Below are positions 62,419-64,000 of a stretch of 64,000 bases of DNA, one piece after another; the first letter of the stretch is position 1, and each line of letters starts with the position of its first letter. This DNA is from Nocardia ignorata NBRC 108230. Lineage in GTDB: Bacteria > Actinomycetota > Actinomycetes > Mycobacteriales > Mycobacteriaceae. The notes beneath the pieces were generated by a model. It was not told the DNA's origin and made no database searches. It saw only the letters and a list, made by a program, of their open reading frames with translations. The DNA lies in contig NZ_BDBI01000018.1 of NCBI RefSeq assembly GCF_001612905.1, positions 17,875 through 81,874 on the forward strand, given 5' to 3'. The position numbers and the translations under genes are program-made.

Positions 62419-62585
62419 CGCGCTTCAAAAACCGCCCATCTGGGCACCTGACCAGCGATTATCGGCCTATTGCAGTTCGGTAACGGCGCTTGCCCTGTCG
62501 TTGTACACGTGGCAAGAGTTAACTACTGGGTTTGGTGTTACCAATGGGAAGGGAGGGGTGCTCCGTTCCGGAGCGCCGACCGAAC

Positions 62586-64000
62586 ATGAAACCAGACATC
62601 ATCAAGGCCGGTCTCTGCTCCACAGTCTCCGCCGCGGTCGTGGTGTCGCTGTCCGGGCTGCTGCCCGTGACCGCCCACGCCGCCCCCGAACCAGCGCAGG
62701 GCGATCAGCTCGCCGGGAAGACGATCTTCCTCGACCCGGGTCATCAGGGTCCGGCCCATGCGGAAGATCTCACCCGCCAGGTCGACAACGGCCGAGGCGG
62801 AACCAAGGACTGCCAGACCACCGGCATGACGTCGCTGGGCGGCGTCCCCGAGCACACCATCAACTGGGAAGTGGCCCAGCTGGTGAAGACCTCGCTGCAG
62901 GCGCTCGGCGCCGAAGTGGTGCTCAGCCGCGCCGACGACGCCGGATGGGGCGGCTGCGTGGACGAACGCGCCCGCGCCGCGAACGAATCCGGCGCCGAGG
63001 TGGCGGTGAGCATCCACGCCGACAGCGCACCCGTCGACCAGCGCGGCTTCCATCTCATCCTGCCGCAGCTCCCGGTGCCCGATCCGGCCGTCGAGCAGGC
63101 CCAATCGCGAGCCGGGCTCGCCGCGTCGAGCGCGGTGCGCGACGCCTATGTCGCGGCCGGGATACCGCCCGCGACCTATGGCGGGGCGAACAACGGGCTG
63201 CAGACCCGCGCCGATGTGGCCGGGCCCGCCTTGACCCGGGTACCGCTCGTTTTCGTGGAGATGGGCAACGGCGCCAATGCCGAGGACGCGGCGCTGCTCG
63301 AATCGCGCGAGGGACGGCTGCAACACGCGGTGGCCATCACGACCGGATTGGTCGGTTATCTGCTGAACAAACCGATCGGGCCCGCGCCTGCCCTGGCATC
63401 GGCACCCAAGCCGATTCCGGGTCGCGCGCCGGTGGCGACCCCGGTTCCCACGCCCGGGCAGGAGCCCGAGCCGGGTGCGGCGACGGACTCGACGACCGAG
63501 AAGCCGGGGCAGTCCGATACGACTTCGCCGCGGCGGGGTGAGCCGTCTACCAGCAAGTCCGCGCCCGGTGCTGCGGGTGAGTCGGGTCAGGGATCGGTGC
63601 CGGAGTCCGACGGGACCGGGCAGGGATCGGCGCCCGAGTCCGGTGGAGTCGGCCAGGGATCCGCGCCCGGTGCGGCGTCGGGACCCGAGTCCGGTGGAGT
63701 CGGTGAGGGTGCGGCGTCGGGACCCGGGTCCGGCGGTGTCGGCGAGGGGTCGGCACCTGGATCGGAGGCGACCGGAAACGGTGCGGGGCCCGAATCCGGG
63801 GCGAACGGGCCGGGGTCCGCGCCCGAGTCGGGCCCGGCAGGCGCACCCGCCCAGGGGTCGCCGGAGAACGGCGCGGCCGGCGACGAATCCGGCCAGAACT
63901 CGGCACCCGTGGAGGAACCGTCCAGCGATTCCACCACCCCGGCAGCGCCCGCCCCCGCGCGCGCACCGGCCCGGGCCCCGATCGCCGACCCGGCGCCGCT
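62586..64000 (+). CDS. secreted N-acetylmuramoyl-L-alanine amidase with repeat tail (3' end outside window)
   Basis: A cell-wall hydrolase of the Amidase_3 type related to mycobacterial Rv3717; at least 471 residues. The signal peptide ends near HAAPEP (31-36). Zinc ligands H53 (LDPGHQG), E89 (GVPEH) and H144 (SIHADSAP), catalytic E225 (VFVEMGN), and C76/C124 able to form a disulfide. From about residue 265 a Pro/Ala region and then Gly/Ser/Pro/Glu repeats (GQGSAPESGGVG type) continue past base 64000. Rv3717 itself ends near residue 241, so the tail is extra. Confidence 0.87.
   Translation, partial: MKPDIIKAGLCSTVSAAVVVSLSGLLPVTAHAAPEPAQGDQLAGKTIFLDPGHQGPAHAEDLTRQVDNGRGGTKDCQTTGMTSLGGVPEHTINWEVAQLVKTSLQALGAEVVLSRADDAGWGGCVDERARAANESGAEVAVSIHADSAPVDQRGFHLILPQLPVPDPAVEQAQSRAGLAASSAVRDAYVAAGIPPATYGGANNGLQTRADVAGPALTRVPLVFVEMGNGANAEDAALLESREGRLQHAVAITTGLVGYLLNKPIGPAPALASAPKPIPGRAPVATPVPTPGQEPEPGAATDSTTEKPGQSDTTSPRRGEPSTSKSAPGAAGESGQGSVPESDGTGQGSAPESGGVGQGSAPGAASGPESGGVGEGAASGPGSGGVGEGSAPGSEATGNGAGPESGANGPGSAPESGPAGAPAQGSPENGAAGDESGQNSAPVEEPSSDSTTPAAPAPARAPARAPIADPAP

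Noticed and set aside
62411..63541. 376-codon plus-strand frame overlapping the amidase, and a minus-strand frame at 62538-63326
   Set aside because: Arg-rich composition without domains; the frame starting at 62586 carries the complete amidase motifs and is open to the window end.

Overview
The window reads as a chromosome segment from a high-GC, mycolic-acid-containing actinobacterium, most likely Nocardia or a close relative. Evidence: an antigen-85-type mycolyltransferase faces a mycobacterial-type arabinosyltransferase (EmbA/B/C family); there are LppP/LprE-type lipoprotein, Rpf, Rv3717-like amidase, conservon and CYP157/CYP154-like P450 genes; the codons are GC-rich throughout; and two class A beta-lactamase-fold genes flank a LysR gene. 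The genus is an inference.

Layout. 1-3406: the 3' part of phosphoglucomutase, an MFS exporter and a membrane-anchored DsbA-like protein. 3566-13856: a tRNA-Ala(GGC) gene followed by a genomic island of about 10.2 kb. A 26-bp direct repeat of the tRNA 3' half bounds the island. A decayed second copy of the tRNA end and its terminator sits at 9884-9940, so the island looks like two related elements in tandem. The left element holds decayed regulatory genes (XRE-ImmA, TPR) and then an AT-richer cassette: an SMC/ABC-like ATPase, an HNH nuclease (PtuA/PtuB-like, i.e. Septu) and a third gene with a HEPN-like R-X4-H motif. The right element holds a decayed zinc-ribbon gene, a small membrane protein and, divergent from it, a large HTH / coiled-coil / degenerate-Z1 protein. 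No intact integrase is seen.

13916-28122: mostly housekeeping and accessory metabolism: alpha/beta hydrolase lipoprotein, CPBP protease, RidA with a divergent MarR, HxlR with a divergent DHFR-fold reductase, fatty acid desaturase, a DUF4246 protein, the Hen1-Pnkp RNA-repair operon, a PadR/permease-prefix pair and a P450. 28424-38968: cell envelope genes (lipoprotein, metallophosphoesterase, mycolyltransferase, a large arabinosyltransferase with two low-complexity insertions) and a beta-lactamase / LysR / serine hydrolase locus. 38961-43255: TetR with a divergent RidA-like gene, AraC with a divergent saccharopine-reductase-like gene and an SGNH lipoprotein.

43428-48683: a complete conservon operon (ATPase, roadblock, DUF742, GTPase, two P450s), the first P450 lacking the usual ExxR arginine. 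48736-53514: acyl-CoA dehydrogenase, tRNA-Glu(CTC), cupin, a stand-alone LigD polymerase domain, DM13 and HbpS-like proteins. The HbpS-like gene is divergent from a sensor kinase/response regulator pair, as in HbpS-SenS-SenR. 55613-56324: a short Rpf gene preceded by a perfect CRP-type palindrome and a structured leader that may be a c-di-AMP riboswitch. 56328-64000: PucR regulator, two secreted or lipid-directed lipases, a 38-residue amphipathic peptide gene, a CDF metal exporter, an ECF sigma factor and a secreted amidase with a long repetitive Gly/Ser/Pro/Glu tail that runs off the window.
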